The translations under genes and the position numbers were made by a program. Below the pieces are notes generated by a model. It did not search any database. It saw nothing but the letters and a program-made list of their open reading frames with translations, and had not been told where the DNA came from. Positions 46,501 through 62,632 of a stretch of 64,000 nt of DNA are shown in pieces; the first letter of the stretch is position 1; each line of letters begins with the position of its first letter. Source of the stretch: Volvox africanus (taxonomy: Eukaryota > Chlorophyta > Chlorophyceae > Chlamydomonadales > Volvocaceae); assembly GCA_030268105.1 (NCBI GenBank), contig BSDZ01000011.1, positions 3,931,001 through 3,995,000 on the forward strand, read 5' to 3'.

Positions 46501-47442
46501 GAACATAAAACTGGTCTCGCCCCCTCTCTATCTCCTCTGGTACATGGTATATGGCGTATGGTGTATTTACCGAATATACATATATTTATGTATGTTTGTT
46601 ATGTTAGTTTCTTGAGGGGAAATGTAATATACTACCTATTGATTGCTTGATGCGCCCGCTGGCAGCCGGGCCGCACATATCCAGATAAAGTCTAACCACG
46701 CGCACAATGCACATACATTGTAAGTATAAGTAAAGGTTTACGTGGCTTTGGCAAACATCGTTATGAAGCGAAGCTTCATTCGCTTCATTGCGCCCTAGCT
46801 GGCTACTCACTTGTTAGTGAGCTCAATTGAGAATTGGCTGCAGACAGTGTCCAGAACCAGAGCCGGGGCCTGGATGCCCGTGCCCTCGACACCTGGCACG
46901 TAGTATCGTGGCGTTGTGAACTTGAGGAACTCGGATTTGCTGAGCTTAATCTGGTGACAAAAGGTCGGTCGGTTTGGTCGGCGTTATGGTACGATGTTTA
47001 GGTTACAGACAGACAGACAAACCCACGATTGAGCTCATCGGTCATCCAACTTAATGCCAGAGCCAACTCCCTCTTCCGCCACTACACCCACGCACCCTGA
47101 CTAGGGTCTGGCACTCCCTCAGCACCCAGCAATATCCCTCCCAGAGGAGATACGTACATCCTCCCTCCCTGCATCCCTGATGATGATTCTCGTGGGAGAA
47201 GATTCGCTCACCGATATCTCCGCCGGTTTCATTACAACCTTGGCGTCCCTCCTCGGCGTCAGTGTGACACGTGGAACCAGGGGGAGGCTCGGCGGTCGGA
47301 TGGGGATCTCCAGCCGGTCATAAGAGCCCTCTTCGGGATAGCCCCAGCCAGCCGCCAGCAGGGGAAAGAGCAGCAGCACACCGACCAGCAGCTGGCGGGC
47401 ACCTGGCTGGCGCCCTTTGCTGGCAACCACATGGAGAGCCAT
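40527..47442 (-). CDS. Secreted multicopper oxidase, copy 2 (14 exons)
   Basis: Exons 47442-47212, 46950-46811, 46238-46136, 45868-45600, 45245-45089, 44508-44408, 44269-44129, 43930-43867, 43543-43503, 43044-42845, 42616-42427, 41875-41790, 41496-41318, 40997-40527 join in phase (790 aa). Exon lengths match copy 1 except exon 11 (+3) and exon 14 (-3). Signal peptide and copper motifs are intact: HTHG, WYHPHSHG (copy 1 has WIHAHHHG), HPWHLHE and HCHVLPHEDEGCM, again with Cys at the predicted axial position. Exons 5 and 14 have diverged strongly from copy 1 while exon 13 is identical, so the enzymes may differ in substrate pocket or C-terminus. Intron 3 appears to use a GC donor (AAG|GCAGGT at 46136-46134). 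Start chosen at MALHVV to match copy 1; an in-frame ATG lies 13 codons upstream. Confidence 0.88.
41204..41225 (-). mobile_element. Fragment of the LTR-like element
   Basis: 22 bp matching one terminus (TGTAGTATCCTGGGG...) in the last intron of oxidase copy 2, with no other end nearby. It is a truncated or decayed copy. Confidence 0.5.
42216..42268 (-). repeat. Dispersed repeat, inverted partner of 48243-48292
   Basis: Contains GCATCTCGAGAGGCATTTTG and GCGGCTCTCAACTA. Aligns over ~50 bp with the reverse complement of 48243-48292. It lies in intron 11 of oxidase copy 2 and was not seen in copy 1. Confidence 0.55.
46027..46123. repeat. (CAGATA)n / (CAGACACAGATA)n microsatellite
   Basis: About 16 hexamer units in intron 3 of oxidase copy 2, passing into a 12-bp variant. 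The matching intron of copy 1 instead has the (TATAA)n array, so this intron has been refilled with unrelated repeats. Confidence 0.9.
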
Positions 47443-48242
47443 CACTAATCGGATATATATGATGTATGGGCACGGATGCAATGCGTGCGTGCCTGCGATA
47501 GAGGGTCACGTATATATATATAGCTAGATTTAAGCGTATATAGTTCTTGATGTATGTAAATTTATAGATAAATAAGTAGGCAAGCCAACAAGTAGCCCAA
47601 ACGAAGAGGCAGATAGGTCTTGAACTTCTACTGACCTGGTGCCCAGGCGCCTAGCTATTTATATGCTTGCAGCAGTCATCATCACTCGTACCAAGAAAAT
47701 TGCGGCCCGTGCGTAAAGCTATCATGAATTGCATCGATACGTACGGCCTATGGATGTGTGTGAGATCCAACGAAATCCCTTGGCAGCAGCGAGCAAGTTC
47801 GTTAGTTGGTTATTTCCTGGAAGTCCCGAGCGAGCGCGCAAACGAATAATAGCAAGCAAGCATCGGATGAATAGATACGATATATGTGCATGTATGTACG
47901 GTGTCCAAAACCTATGTATATATAGTTATAATTACTTTATGTATGCAGGCATCTAGCTACCTAGGTGATCGACGATATATGACATACCGTCGGTCCATCA
48001 TTATGCATGCATTCCGGATTAAATCCTGTGTAAGTAAGCAAGATGCAACCAAGATATTTGATCCGGAATTTATCCATGCCTGTGCGTTGAGCCCATACAC
48101 CATGTAGCTATCATAATCTGGAATAGTTTTGCAGGGTTTCAAAAAGATACCAACTGTTTAAATTGTTCTTTGTTTGATTGATTGTTGCCTGCTTGATTGC
48201 TGTTTTGATTCCATACTTTGGATAGCTAGATAGCTAGATAGC

Positions 48243-48292
48243 TAGTTGAGAGCCGCAAAGGCCTCTCGAAATGCTGACAGGGTGCTTCTGCA
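48243..48292 (+). repeat. Dispersed repeat, inverted partner of 42216-42268
   Basis: GTTGAGAGCCGCAAAGG ... GCTTCTGCACC, homologous to the complement of 42216-42268 at roughly 80% by eye. Ends are not sharply defined and no target duplication is evident. Confidence 0.5.
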
Positions 48293-48338
48293 CCTTGATA
48301 TTGTGCTAGTGTGGGCCGTACATGTACGACTACTACAA

Positions 48339-48369
<31 letters not shown>

Positions 48370-48904
48370 GTGTGTGTGTGTGTATATAGCGTGACATCGA
48401 TAAGCCGCAATAATTGATAGTGTAAGGCCATAAAAGATGGGTATCACCGTGGCCGGTACTTTCGTACACACACACACATATTTTAACCATGTTGTGTATA
48501 GGATAGGGGGGTACATCACCCGTGGCCACTTACCTGGCAGTCCCTACCTTCCCCGGTATTTCGGGGCACCCTCATCCAGTCTCCCATGCCGACTTCTCCG
48601 AAATCAGTGGTTTTCCCAGGTTCAGCACCCACCACCAGCATCCAGCGGAATCTGCCGAATCAACTAAGGCGTCAACTCCGCTACTGGTCAGCTCGCAGGT
48701 CACTTTAATTGGGGTCGTCACCGTCCATCGACATGGGGGCACCCTGCCCTTAACATTAGGGTCTTTGGCCCGTTCTCGGTCGGGGTAGAATCTGGAACTC
48801 CAGGGGCATATTAGTCGTGCCATAACAGTCGTGCCTGAACACCTGTATACCTGTATAAATGTATATATATATATATATATACATATATATATACGTACAT
48901 TAGA

Positions 48905-49103
48905 CCTGCTTGTGAGGTTTGTGTCCTCTTGCTGGCTCCAACGACGGGAGGAGCGCGCGACAGGACAGACAGATAGGCAGATGAAGCCGCGTGAGCCCCC
49001 CCCCTGCGCTGTATGTATGTGGTTCGGCTCGCCGATCATGCATCAGGGCGGCCTCCGCCGGTGCTCGTGCTGCCTTTCAGGGTCGTCAGTCGCCCAGTGT
49101 AAT
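48905..49103 (+). mobile_element. Divergent LINE tail preceding tandem array
   Basis: Ordered tail blocks are present (CAGGACAGACAGA, CCCTGCGCTGTA, CCGGTGCTCGTGCTG, AGTCGCCCAGTGTAATAACACCC). It is the 5' member of the array that follows. Confidence 0.65.
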
Positions 49104-49485
49104 AACACCCTTCATACATACATACTCAGGGCCCCTAGTGATTGTCCTTCCAGGGCAAGTCGCCCAGCCACGGTGTAACACCCGTAATACTCGCCCCCAG
49201 TGATTGCTCGTGCTGCCTTTCAGGGTCGTCAGTCGCCCAGTGTAATAACACCCTACATACATACATACTCAGGGCCCCCAGTGATTGTCCTTCCAGGGCA
49301 AGTCGCCCAGCCACGGTGTAACACCCGTAATACTCGCCCCCAGTGATTGCTCGTGCTGCCTTTCAGGGTCGTCAGTCGCCCAGTGTAATAACACCCTACA
49401 TACATACATACTCAGGGCCCCCAGTGATTGTCCTTCCAGGGCAAGTCGCCCAGCCACGGTGTAACACCCGTAATACTCGCGTGGT
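49063..49485 (+). repeat. 143-bp tandem array of LINE-tail dimers, 3 copies
   Basis: GCTCGTGCTGCC starts at 49063, 49206 and 49349, so the period is 143 bp. Each unit has two tail-like halves, one ending CAGTGTAATAACACCC and one ending GGTGTAACACCCGTAATAC. Copies are almost identical, so amplification was recent. Confidence 0.85.
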
Positions 49486-50691
49486 TCCCGGCCGGTAGAA
49501 TGTTTTAATAGATAGCAGACTTCTATTCTGGTGATGGTTGACCCATATATACATTATTAGCACGAACGTACGGCCACCGGTACATGCGTACACACTTACA
49601 CACGTATGTACATACAGGCCGTCAGGATGGACATACATACATACAGCGCAGGTACCGAACCTTGGATTGAGCGACCAACAAGCCAGGTCAACCGCGACCA
49701 ATCCACAGATATATGTAAGTAATAATATTGATAAAATAGTAATAATAGTTTCAGGTAAAGCACATAATCAAGCAGCAGGCATATAAACGAAGCATGTATG
49801 AGTATTGGTTCAGCATGCATGGCGTGCATGCATATATATCGTATATCGAAAATAACTAACTAGATACCTGTTCGTTTGCGCGTTTATTTTTCAGCAAGAT
49901 AATATCTTTTATAACTGCATGCCGGCTGGCCCATGCATTCATCTATCCGTCATGACTGTCGGTGTCATGCACACGAAATCAAGCAACGGATGGAGCAACG
50001 AAGCAACTGACGGGCGGCGGTACAGCCACGTATCGCCGGGGGCCCAGCCAGCCGGTCGGTATGTACCGTTGTTATCCTACATACCATACCGCTAGCTACT
50101 TATATACGAGGCGCCGGTGCATGATTGATGGATATAACGATCTGTATCTATTGATAGAGCTTGGCTGGTCAATCAAAGCCCGCTTATGACAACTTCTGGC
50201 GGTAGGCAGCAGGTAGCAGGTCATCCATAAGGATACGTGCGTAGGCGGCCGTGATCGAACAAGGCTCTACACCTAACAAGCATGAAATTCAATATTACAT
50301 TTAAAATATCAATATCATAATCGAAGATATTGTGCACAGAAACGGATCGCGGAAATCACGGATGGTGGTTATCTCTGATCAGCAACGCTCCGAGACCGAC
50401 GCGGTCTTGGATCACGCCTCCTAATTAAAGCTATGGTTACCTTTTATTAAAATAAGTTAGCAATATGAATTTCAGCTTTCGTTTGATTTCTGTGATAAAA
50501 TTGCTGTCCATAAACCTCTGGGCCTTACGAAGCTTTGCAAGGTTACTATTCCTAGCGTCAAGTTAACTGTCGAAATTCCAAGATCAGATCAAGCTTACGC
50601 GAAAAAGTGTCATTATCACAGGCCATGTTCCTTAAACCACTGATACGCTCTATTTAATTACCTTGTTGTTGAACGTAGTAGGCTTTCCTAA

Positions 50692-54161
<3,470 letters not shown>

Positions 54162-54433
54162 AATCATCAGATCATCATTGGGCAGATGTCACCCTCACTA
54201 CCTTTTTCTTTCTCCATCTCTCTCAACTTGGAGCGCCCTGGTCTGGTTGGATCGGGCGGGTTGGGTTGGGTTGGGTTGGGTGGGGTGGGGTCTATGCGAC
54301 CTCGATCCTCCATTGGCCGCAACGTCGTGAAGATCAAGAGCGAAGTTTTTGGTTAAGTAAAACTTATTTCGTGGTCCTGGCCGAAAGATGTGAGGCATAG
54401 AGTCGTGATGAGGCTGTGAGCTGTGCTGACAAT

Positions 54434-54438
54434 TGTAA
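54434..54438 (+). terminator. Candidate TGTAA poly(A) signal of CYP37
   Basis: TGTAA, the common volvocine polyadenylation signal, 273 nt past the stop codon and upstream of the convergent UBA2 end. Position fits; no cleavage site can be seen. Confidence 0.4.
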
Positions 54439-54887
54439 GGTCGCAACAATAGGCCGAGTTCGCGTCAACAGACGTATATATTGCCCGTTTGCTTTATCCG
54501 GTATTTGTCTTCCTTTTTCATAAAGCCGTCATGGAAGGGTTTCTTGCTTCTCATTCTTCTATGCGGGTTAAGATTGGTGATGAAGGGGGTGTTGGGCGCT
54601 TCGCCGTGTATGTTATGGACGGGGTTGTTCTAGCAACCGCTCCAACAAACGTACGCCATCACCAATTTTACCCATTGTCCGCCCAATCAACACAAAACAT
54701 ATTGAGGGGTGTCCCGTAGCGGCATCTTGCGCCATGGAAGCACCCCTGTCACGCCATATGCCACGCACTGATCATATATTTATACATACATGTATATATC
54801 TATATATGTATGTATGTATTCATACATATATATTATATGTTACTGGATCCCGTGAACAAACTCCGGCACCAGCTCAATCTTCAGGCT

Positions 54888-57800
54888 TCAATCGTCGTCA
54901 ATGAGGACGACGTCATCGTCTTCGCCGTCAACGTCCTCAACGGTAGGCACTGCGGGATTAAGCTTGGCGCGCTTCGCGTGCGGCTTGGTTGCCTCCTCGT
55001 CCTCCTCGAGTTCTCGCTTCCGTGATTGCGCCTGCACAAGTTGGGGTGCGACGCAGAGAGCAGGTGTCAGAAAGTGAAGCCGTACAGCCGTAACCCTCTT
55101 CCCATCGAAACCTGTTAATCATTAAAGAGTTACTATTGAATATTTTATAAATTAATCTAAAATTAATAAAAACTATTTTCTTAACGTGAATTATTGCGAC
55201 AAGTGTCGCGCTATCCCCCGGTTTCGCTTGCCAAGAGGAGCTTAAGGGGCTCCCCCCTGCCCTCCCGAGCAAAGGACGACGTCCATCAGCACTAAAAAGG
55301 GGACAACATATTTGGAGAAAATGAATAAAATCATCATCATCGCGCGCACTAGACGCTCCCCCATCGCCGCTCCGAGGTCCCCCCCAAATGTCTCCCCTTC
55401 CTCATCCCCTTTTTACAACCCCCCACCCCAAACACACACAATAACACGGACTCCCCTATGCGGAAAATGGGTCGTGTGCTGAAAGGCAGAGCGGGTGCCT
55501 TTGTTTGCCTTAATACCATCGCTCCGTACGGCGCTTCCAGCTGTGATAAACCAGGAGTGTGACCATTAATTAGTTTAATGACCGAGAGATTAACACGGGT
55601 GGTGGTACTCGTCCTACTAGAGCTGCCTGCGGTTACGCGCAAGGTGTCTGGAAGACCGATCAACCATCAGCCAACCAATGAGCCAAGCAGTCCACCAACC
55701 AACCAGCCAGCCAGCCATCAACCCACCTCCGCAGCCGCCAGGGGCATGGGACTGACCTGGACCTCCTCCTCTTCATCCTCGTCCAGTATCAGCACGCCAT
55801 CTTCCTCCTTCACTTCAGTCGTTGCTTGTCTGAAAAGGCCCAGGCAAATTGTCATACGCAAAACATGAATATCCAGATTATCGGTCATTACAAAGCACGT
55901 ACATAGCGGGGAACAGGCTGGCACTTGGGTCGCAGACAATGAGCCGCTGTCGTCATGATTCGAAATTTAATTTGCGTTAGGGAACTGCCTGCAGACCGTG
56001 TCAGCACAGGGCTGACTGATGAAATACTGTGCCGGTAGTGAGCACAGCTGGTAGTGGTTGTTTTATCATTACGGTTTCGGAGCGACTACACTGCGAGGTA
56101 ATGTGAATGGTGAGCCGCTGGTGAGGGACCACCACCACCACCACCACCACCACCACCACCACCACCATCACCACTACCGTCACCCTGTAACGCATACCCA
56201 CAGATGCGCGCACACACATACACTCTATTTGTTCTATTATAATCCGTTTGCACCATAACGCCCATTGGATCGACATTGGGTGGTCGCTGTAACGCCATTC
56301 TCCACACTCCCATAAAAGGGGCTTTCAAATGGGCCGCGCTCACCTCGTTTTTGTTGGTGTCGTCGTCGTCATCGTCGCCATTGCCACCACAGCCGCCGCA
56401 ACCACCGGGGCTTGCAGCTGCTGGTGTTGATCCTGTTCCTGTTCCTGATGCTGTCTAGGCGCTGTCGGGACGTCTCCCTCCAGCACAAAGCCCTCAGGCG
56501 CTTCCTCCTCGTTTAGGTCCTCCTGAGGTCCGACAACAGTAACGGTGCGCGCCGGTATATATGTCTTGGCTCGTCCACAGCAATATTCGACGTTTGGTGT
56601 CATATGTTCATATTATTACATAACTCCATTACACTAACAAATTATGTAATGTAATATGTGATATAGTGCAAGATATGACCATATGACACCAAATGTTACT
56701 GTTAATAGTAACATGTTAATAAGAAATCAACCCGTACCGTATGCACAATAATGATATCCACTCCGAAGTGTTGTGACTGGTCCTGCACAGTTAGGATGGC
56801 GCCGTGACGCAGACCTCCTCCCGGCAAGGAGGTCAATGTCCTGGGCAACATTGCGGTGTAGGCCTCCACCTCGTCCTCCTCCAGGCCCTCCCCTGGAGCG
56901 ATCATGTTGCAGCATATTGCGATATAGGATGCGGCACAGGATGCGCACCGGCCGTCGGGATGTGGCAGCAAGTAGCCGACATGGCAGCGATCGAGACAGG
57001 GTGGGACCGGGGGGACCAAGACGAGGGGATAGGGAGGGGTAGGAGGGCGTCAGGGGAAATGTGACCATCGTCAGGTAAGGGTGAGGACGACGGAGCCAAA
57101 TGGTCTGCGCTGCACATATTGTGCAATACATAGTGATGGCAACGTAGCCAGGCACTTTCAGAAGCTATCACAGCGATGAGCAAGGGAAGCATCAGGTTGG
57201 GAGGGACGGAAGGGAGGAAAGTCGGAAGGAACAAATTAAACAAGGTTGTCCGATGTGGAATTCGGGATCCCGAATCGAATCCCGAATCAGGATCCGATTC
57301 GGATCCGGGATGCATCACATTGGATGCAAGGTGACGCAATGCCGTGCTATGGTGACCTGACACGTTTTTGGGACGGAGGGGGGGGGGAGCGAGAGAGACG
57401 CAGGCATGTGTAAAGTGTGAGTGTGAGTGTAAGCGTGTCTTTCGTTGTTGTTCTTCGACCCCCTTCGACCCCCTTCGTCCCTTCCTCGTCCCTTCCTCGT
57501 CCCGCGCCTCCACAAAAGGGTTTGGAGCACACGCTGTCGTCGTACCGTACCTTCCTCGTACAGGAAGCCCCCGCACAGAAGATTTGGGGTGTTGACCGCC
57601 AGTCGCTTCTTGATGACCCCGGACAGCAGTGAAGACAACGTGGCGGTCTACACAGCAAGCAATAACGTCACGGCCGAAGTGGTGGTAGCCCCGGCGGTAG
57701 TGGCGGCGGCGGCGGCGGCAGCAGTAGCGGCAGAGCAGTGAGGATTTCTCATTAACGATACAAATATCTTGTAGAAGATAACCAAAAAAATTCATGGTCA

Positions 57801-60800
57801 ACATACTCATATTCATACTTCACTTAGAAATTTGTTCTCGTTTAAAAATACTTGATCAATCTGCTGGAAATATCCAATTTAGAAAATCAGAGGTGAAATT
57901 TTTATATAAATTATGACAAGAATTTTATTCTGAAATATTAATAGCCAGTGCAGAAAAAGAAGCAACTATTAAAGAAATAGACTATCTATCTCATATATGA
58001 AACGAGCTAAACGTTCTTAACATTTAGGAAGACGAAGAAGAAGAGTTAACAGAATTAAAAAGCGTTTCCACTCCAGGGAGAAAGAGATTGTTGATAGAAT
58101 CTATCTTAAGAATATCGAAGCTAAGCCGCAATACATGTAAAATTTCCGCATTTAGCAGGGTTTTCGGAAACGGCTCATGCTCGCGGTTCTTGTATCTCCC
58201 AGCATCAATAAATAACATGGCGAGGCATCAGGGGCATCTGGATAGTGGACACCAGCGAGGAGCGCAGAAGTCGAATTTTTTTAGTCGATAGTTCCCATCA
58301 AATCGCGCATGGACAGACCCCATCCCTTTACCTCACCTCCGTATTGATCTTCAGTGTGAGTGCTACCTTGCCGCACACCATGCAGGTCTTGGATGGAGGC
58401 TCTGGATTGTGAGAGAGCAGCAGCCGCTTGTTGGGCGGGAACTCGTTGAGGAAGGTGTGGCGAACGGCGTCCTGACAACCTGCGGGCGGAGCCGCCGAGA
58501 GAGACAGTGCCGGTGCCGGTCAGCGTGTGCCATGTAGTAAGAACCAACCACATTGCGGATATGTATACATACATACATACATATACCCGTCCTAGGGCAG
58601 CTAGGTGTCCCCCGTTTTCTGTTGGGCCTTTCTGTGGTTTCTTGGTGGCCCTGAGTGCTCTGTGAGTGGCCAGGCGAGAGCCTGTGAGGGCTCGCTGGCC
58701 CTAGTGAGAGGGGGAGCACGTGGCAGGACAGACAGACAAAGCCACGTGTTCCTCCCCTGCGCTGTGGCTCGGTCCGATCAGGACCCCCGGTGCTCGTCTT
58801 TGAAGGGCGAGTCGCCCACAGTGTAACACCCAAAAAATATATATATCACATACTATATTATATATGTATGATGTAATACATGTGTGACCTCCGTGGCCCC
58901 CCTCCCTATTACTCGTTCTGATCCAAATTGGATCGTCCGATTACCCCGCGGTAGACAATAAGTACCCCGCCCTTCATCCCGACACACAGACAGACACAAA
59001 CACACACCGGCAAGAATTTTGAGTGCCTCTATGACGATAAGGCCCGAGATGATGGCGTTGGTGGTGGCGATGGCGTGGATGATGTTGCCCGCCATTCCTT
59101 TGGCATCGAACAGCGACTTCGAAGAAATGCAGCAGCACCAGCAGCCGTAGCAACAACAACAAGAACAACATAATAGCATTATTATTACTATTAATAGTAA
59201 TCTCTTAGTTGTAGTAATATCTTAATATACTATTGCTATCACAACATGTAATAATAATATAACTATATATAAAATAATAATTTTATATTATTGTGAAGTA
59301 GTTCAACGCGCAGAGTGCAGCGCCCTGCATGCCTCAGTTTGTATATTTGGAACACGTGCCCTTCTTGTGCTTCAACATGGGGGCGAACGAGCATGCGCGT
59401 TAGCGTTGTATCCGTAACGTCATCACTCAGTCACTTCAAGAAGCTCCCATTGACACGTGCAGCCGCAGCCCTTACCAGGCAATACCCGCAGGCAACGTGT
59501 TCCCCCAATTACCCACTAAACCGTTGAGCCATGCCCCTCGGCCTTCTGCCTCTCTGTCCCTCGGCCCCACCTGCTCAGGAATGCCATAGCAGCTACTGCG
59601 TAGGTTGGACGCGGCCGTCACGAAATCCAATGCCAGGTCGTCGTCCTTGTCGAAGGACGCCGACCCAACCTACAACATTGCAAGTGGAAGGCGGCGGGAA
59701 GGCAGGGGCGGCGATGGCGGACATACAATAATCGGGTTTCGGAGCTCCCTGCTGCGTCCGGAGGAGATATCACCTGGCAGGCACACGTGTCTGTGTGTGT
59801 ATGGCAGGAAGGCGGGACGAGGCGGGGTATGGTGGGAATCCGTTCTTGGCTACCCGCTCACGTGATCCCCGTGCGGTGTATGAGATGCATGTTTTGCCTC
59901 ATCGTCCCCCGCGTGATGGAGTGAAGGATTGATGGTGAGTTCGGATTGAGGGAGAGACGATGCCACGGTACGACATGGACATGGACATCACCCCCCAATG
60001 AACTACAAATCACGCGTGTGATCACAGACTATATTTTCGTATGATTACAATACACTATAACACAAAGTATGTATATGTTGCAGTATTATTGACTTCGTTC
60101 GGCTCTCTGTTGTCATCAACAGTACATCGACGCCCTCTCTCGAAAGGGGAGGAACTCGCCCTGCCTGGAACTGCGCTGATCCAAATCCCCAAAATCTCAT
60201 TCCGTATTCTGAACTATTTATAATACTGCCCAGTCATGCGTAAACTCGCGAAACCCGAAACCCAGCCGCCGAAGCACTGCGCAACCATCCACGCACCTCT
60301 TCTTTCCGCATGTCGTGGTACATTGCAATGGCCAGGAGGAGCACAGCCGCGTTCTGGGAGGGTGTCCATTTCTGCACACGAAGCAGGGTAGAATATCGGT
60401 ATGACGACAGGAATAAGTGAGAAATAAGAGAATAAAAGGAAATATATATTTATAAATACAACAAAAGTATAATACTACAATTAACACATATAATAATAAA
60501 CTTAACAATAAATGTAATAATATATATATTCATAAATATATATTATATATAATAACATATATAATAAACCATATATTCAAAAAAACAATAGTATTAATAA
60601 GAGGTAAAAATAAAAATAAATACGACAGCTCACATCGGATGACCAACGCGATAGAAGCTCGTGGCCCTGGTACCCGGGCGAAGGGCCCAGACTGCCTCGC
60701 TTTTCGCACCTGACTGGCGTTATTGAGCCCCAGGGCTCTCGAGGCGCTCCCCTGACCCTTCGCAATTGCCGCCGCCAGTACAGCCTGCACCGCCGCTCGC

Positions 60801-62596
60801 TCCGTGTCGGGCAACAGCTCCCCTATTCGCATTGGCTTGGGCGGGGGCCGCTTCTCCCAGAGCTCCTGCGAACAGGGTTGCCACAAACAACAACAACGAA
60901 CCCGGGTACAGGAACCACACAGCACCTCACATAATAGATATCACTCACTCCTCGCTCGCTTGCTAGTCCAACCAGCAGAAGAGAGCCATACCAGTCTCAT
61001 TACTCTTGGCAGGAGATGATTTCTCTCGTATACTGCCTGACCCGTGAGCTAACTACACAGTACGCTTACATATATACACATATATACACGCACAAATATG
61101 TATGTACATATGTGTGCGGGCAGTATGTATATACATACACATATTTATATTTATATATCGATAAAAAGGAAAAATAGCAACTGATCTTATATAGTAATAA
61201 AATAAGGCAATTAGATTGTACGGGTTGAACACGTCGGTGTGATATTCCCTTTCGATGGCATTTATCGACGAAGGTGCTCAATACCCGTGTATTGGACAAC
61301 TAACGTCCGGCGCCATGCACATGAGACATAAAACATTTCCTGGGAGGGAGAGGGGGTACGGGGGTAGGGAGGGGTAGGGAGTGGGGAAGGGAGGGAGAGG
61401 GGGAGGGAGGGGGGGAGGGAGAGCGGGGGAGGGAGAGGGATGAGGGAGGGAGGGAAAGAGGGGGAGAGAGGGGGAGAGAGGGGGAGAGAGGGGGAGAGAG
61501 GGGGAGAGAGGGGGAGAGAGGGGGAGAGAGGGAGGGAGGGAGGGGGGAACGAAATGCTCATGAAGGTGCAAGATACCCACGACAACGATTACGCGTTTTG
61601 GCTGTGTGCCCCTCTTAAGCTACAACTTTAAAGAGGACACAAACCTTGACGCCGCACAGCTGCTCGATGTCCCAGGTATACACCCGCTCAAATACGCGCG
61701 CCGCATACTCCAGGGAGGACTCGCCGTCCCTACGCAGGAAGAACGACGGCTCCTCCGCGGGCACATTGGAGGCCGCCGCTGCCGCCGCCGCCGCCGCTGC
61801 CCCAGAGGCACCCGCCTCACCCTCATTCGCACTGGCTGACACGTCCTGGCCGTCCTCTCGCCGGGCCGGGTTGTCCAAGTCTGCACCAAGTCGGGCCAAC
61901 CGCGACGGAAGGGGACAGGACCGCTGTGCTATACGCGAATCTGTCGACCCCGACCCGACCCGACCCGCCTTGTCGCTAAAAGACAGGCTGAAAGAGCGAA
62001 TAACAAGCCAGTTTTGGTACACCGAAGGGCGGATCCTAAACTCTTGTGAATGGTAATAATGTTACAAAATGTTAAATAGTATTATATAGTGTTATGAAAT
62101 GTCGTTATGATATGATGTAATATGACATGCAACATAAAATTACATGTATTTATATAAAAGCTGTTATTACACTGTGCCTGGGCGGCTTGCCCCGAATGAG
62201 AGGACAAAAGCAGCGGGGACCCTGACCACCAGGCCGAACCACAGCGCAGCGGGAGCGAACACGCGGCTTCGTATGTCTGTATTTATGTACACTTTCATAC
62301 AATAAAACATGAACATATTAATATTTATGTCTGTCTTACTGACGTTCACATCCACACCTTGAGCTTCTTGCCCCACGCACCCAGGCACTCACCAGATACC
62401 GCATCCGGCCGCCCAAACAGGCGGTTAAACAGCAGATCCTTGGCCCACACGATGGTGTGGATGGGGCGATCCGGAGTGTTTCTCAGGGTGCATATGGGGA
62501 AGCTCTTGGGCGTCGGTTTGGGATGGCACTCAAAGCACTCGGTGCGGCCCTTCAGATGCACCGTTACCTACTTCAAAGAAAAGCCACGTGCGCACA

Positions 62597-62632
<36 letters not shown>

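Larger units (their letters stand above)
47443..50691. other. Repeat-rich spacer between divergent oxidase copy 2 and CYP37
   Basis: Contains promoters of both flanking genes (not recognisable), a dispersed repeat at 48243-48292, TA/TG microsatellites, a divergent LINE tail and a 143-bp tandem array (49063-49485). A single-copy, higher-complexity segment at 48530-48800 has open frames on both strands but no motif I recognise. Nothing coding seen from 49500 to 50691. Confidence 0.5.

Noticed and set aside
48572..49039. Open frame on the minus strand of the oxidase/CYP37 spacer
   Set aside because: No motif, runs into microsatellite and LINE-tail sequence, and no supporting splice sites.
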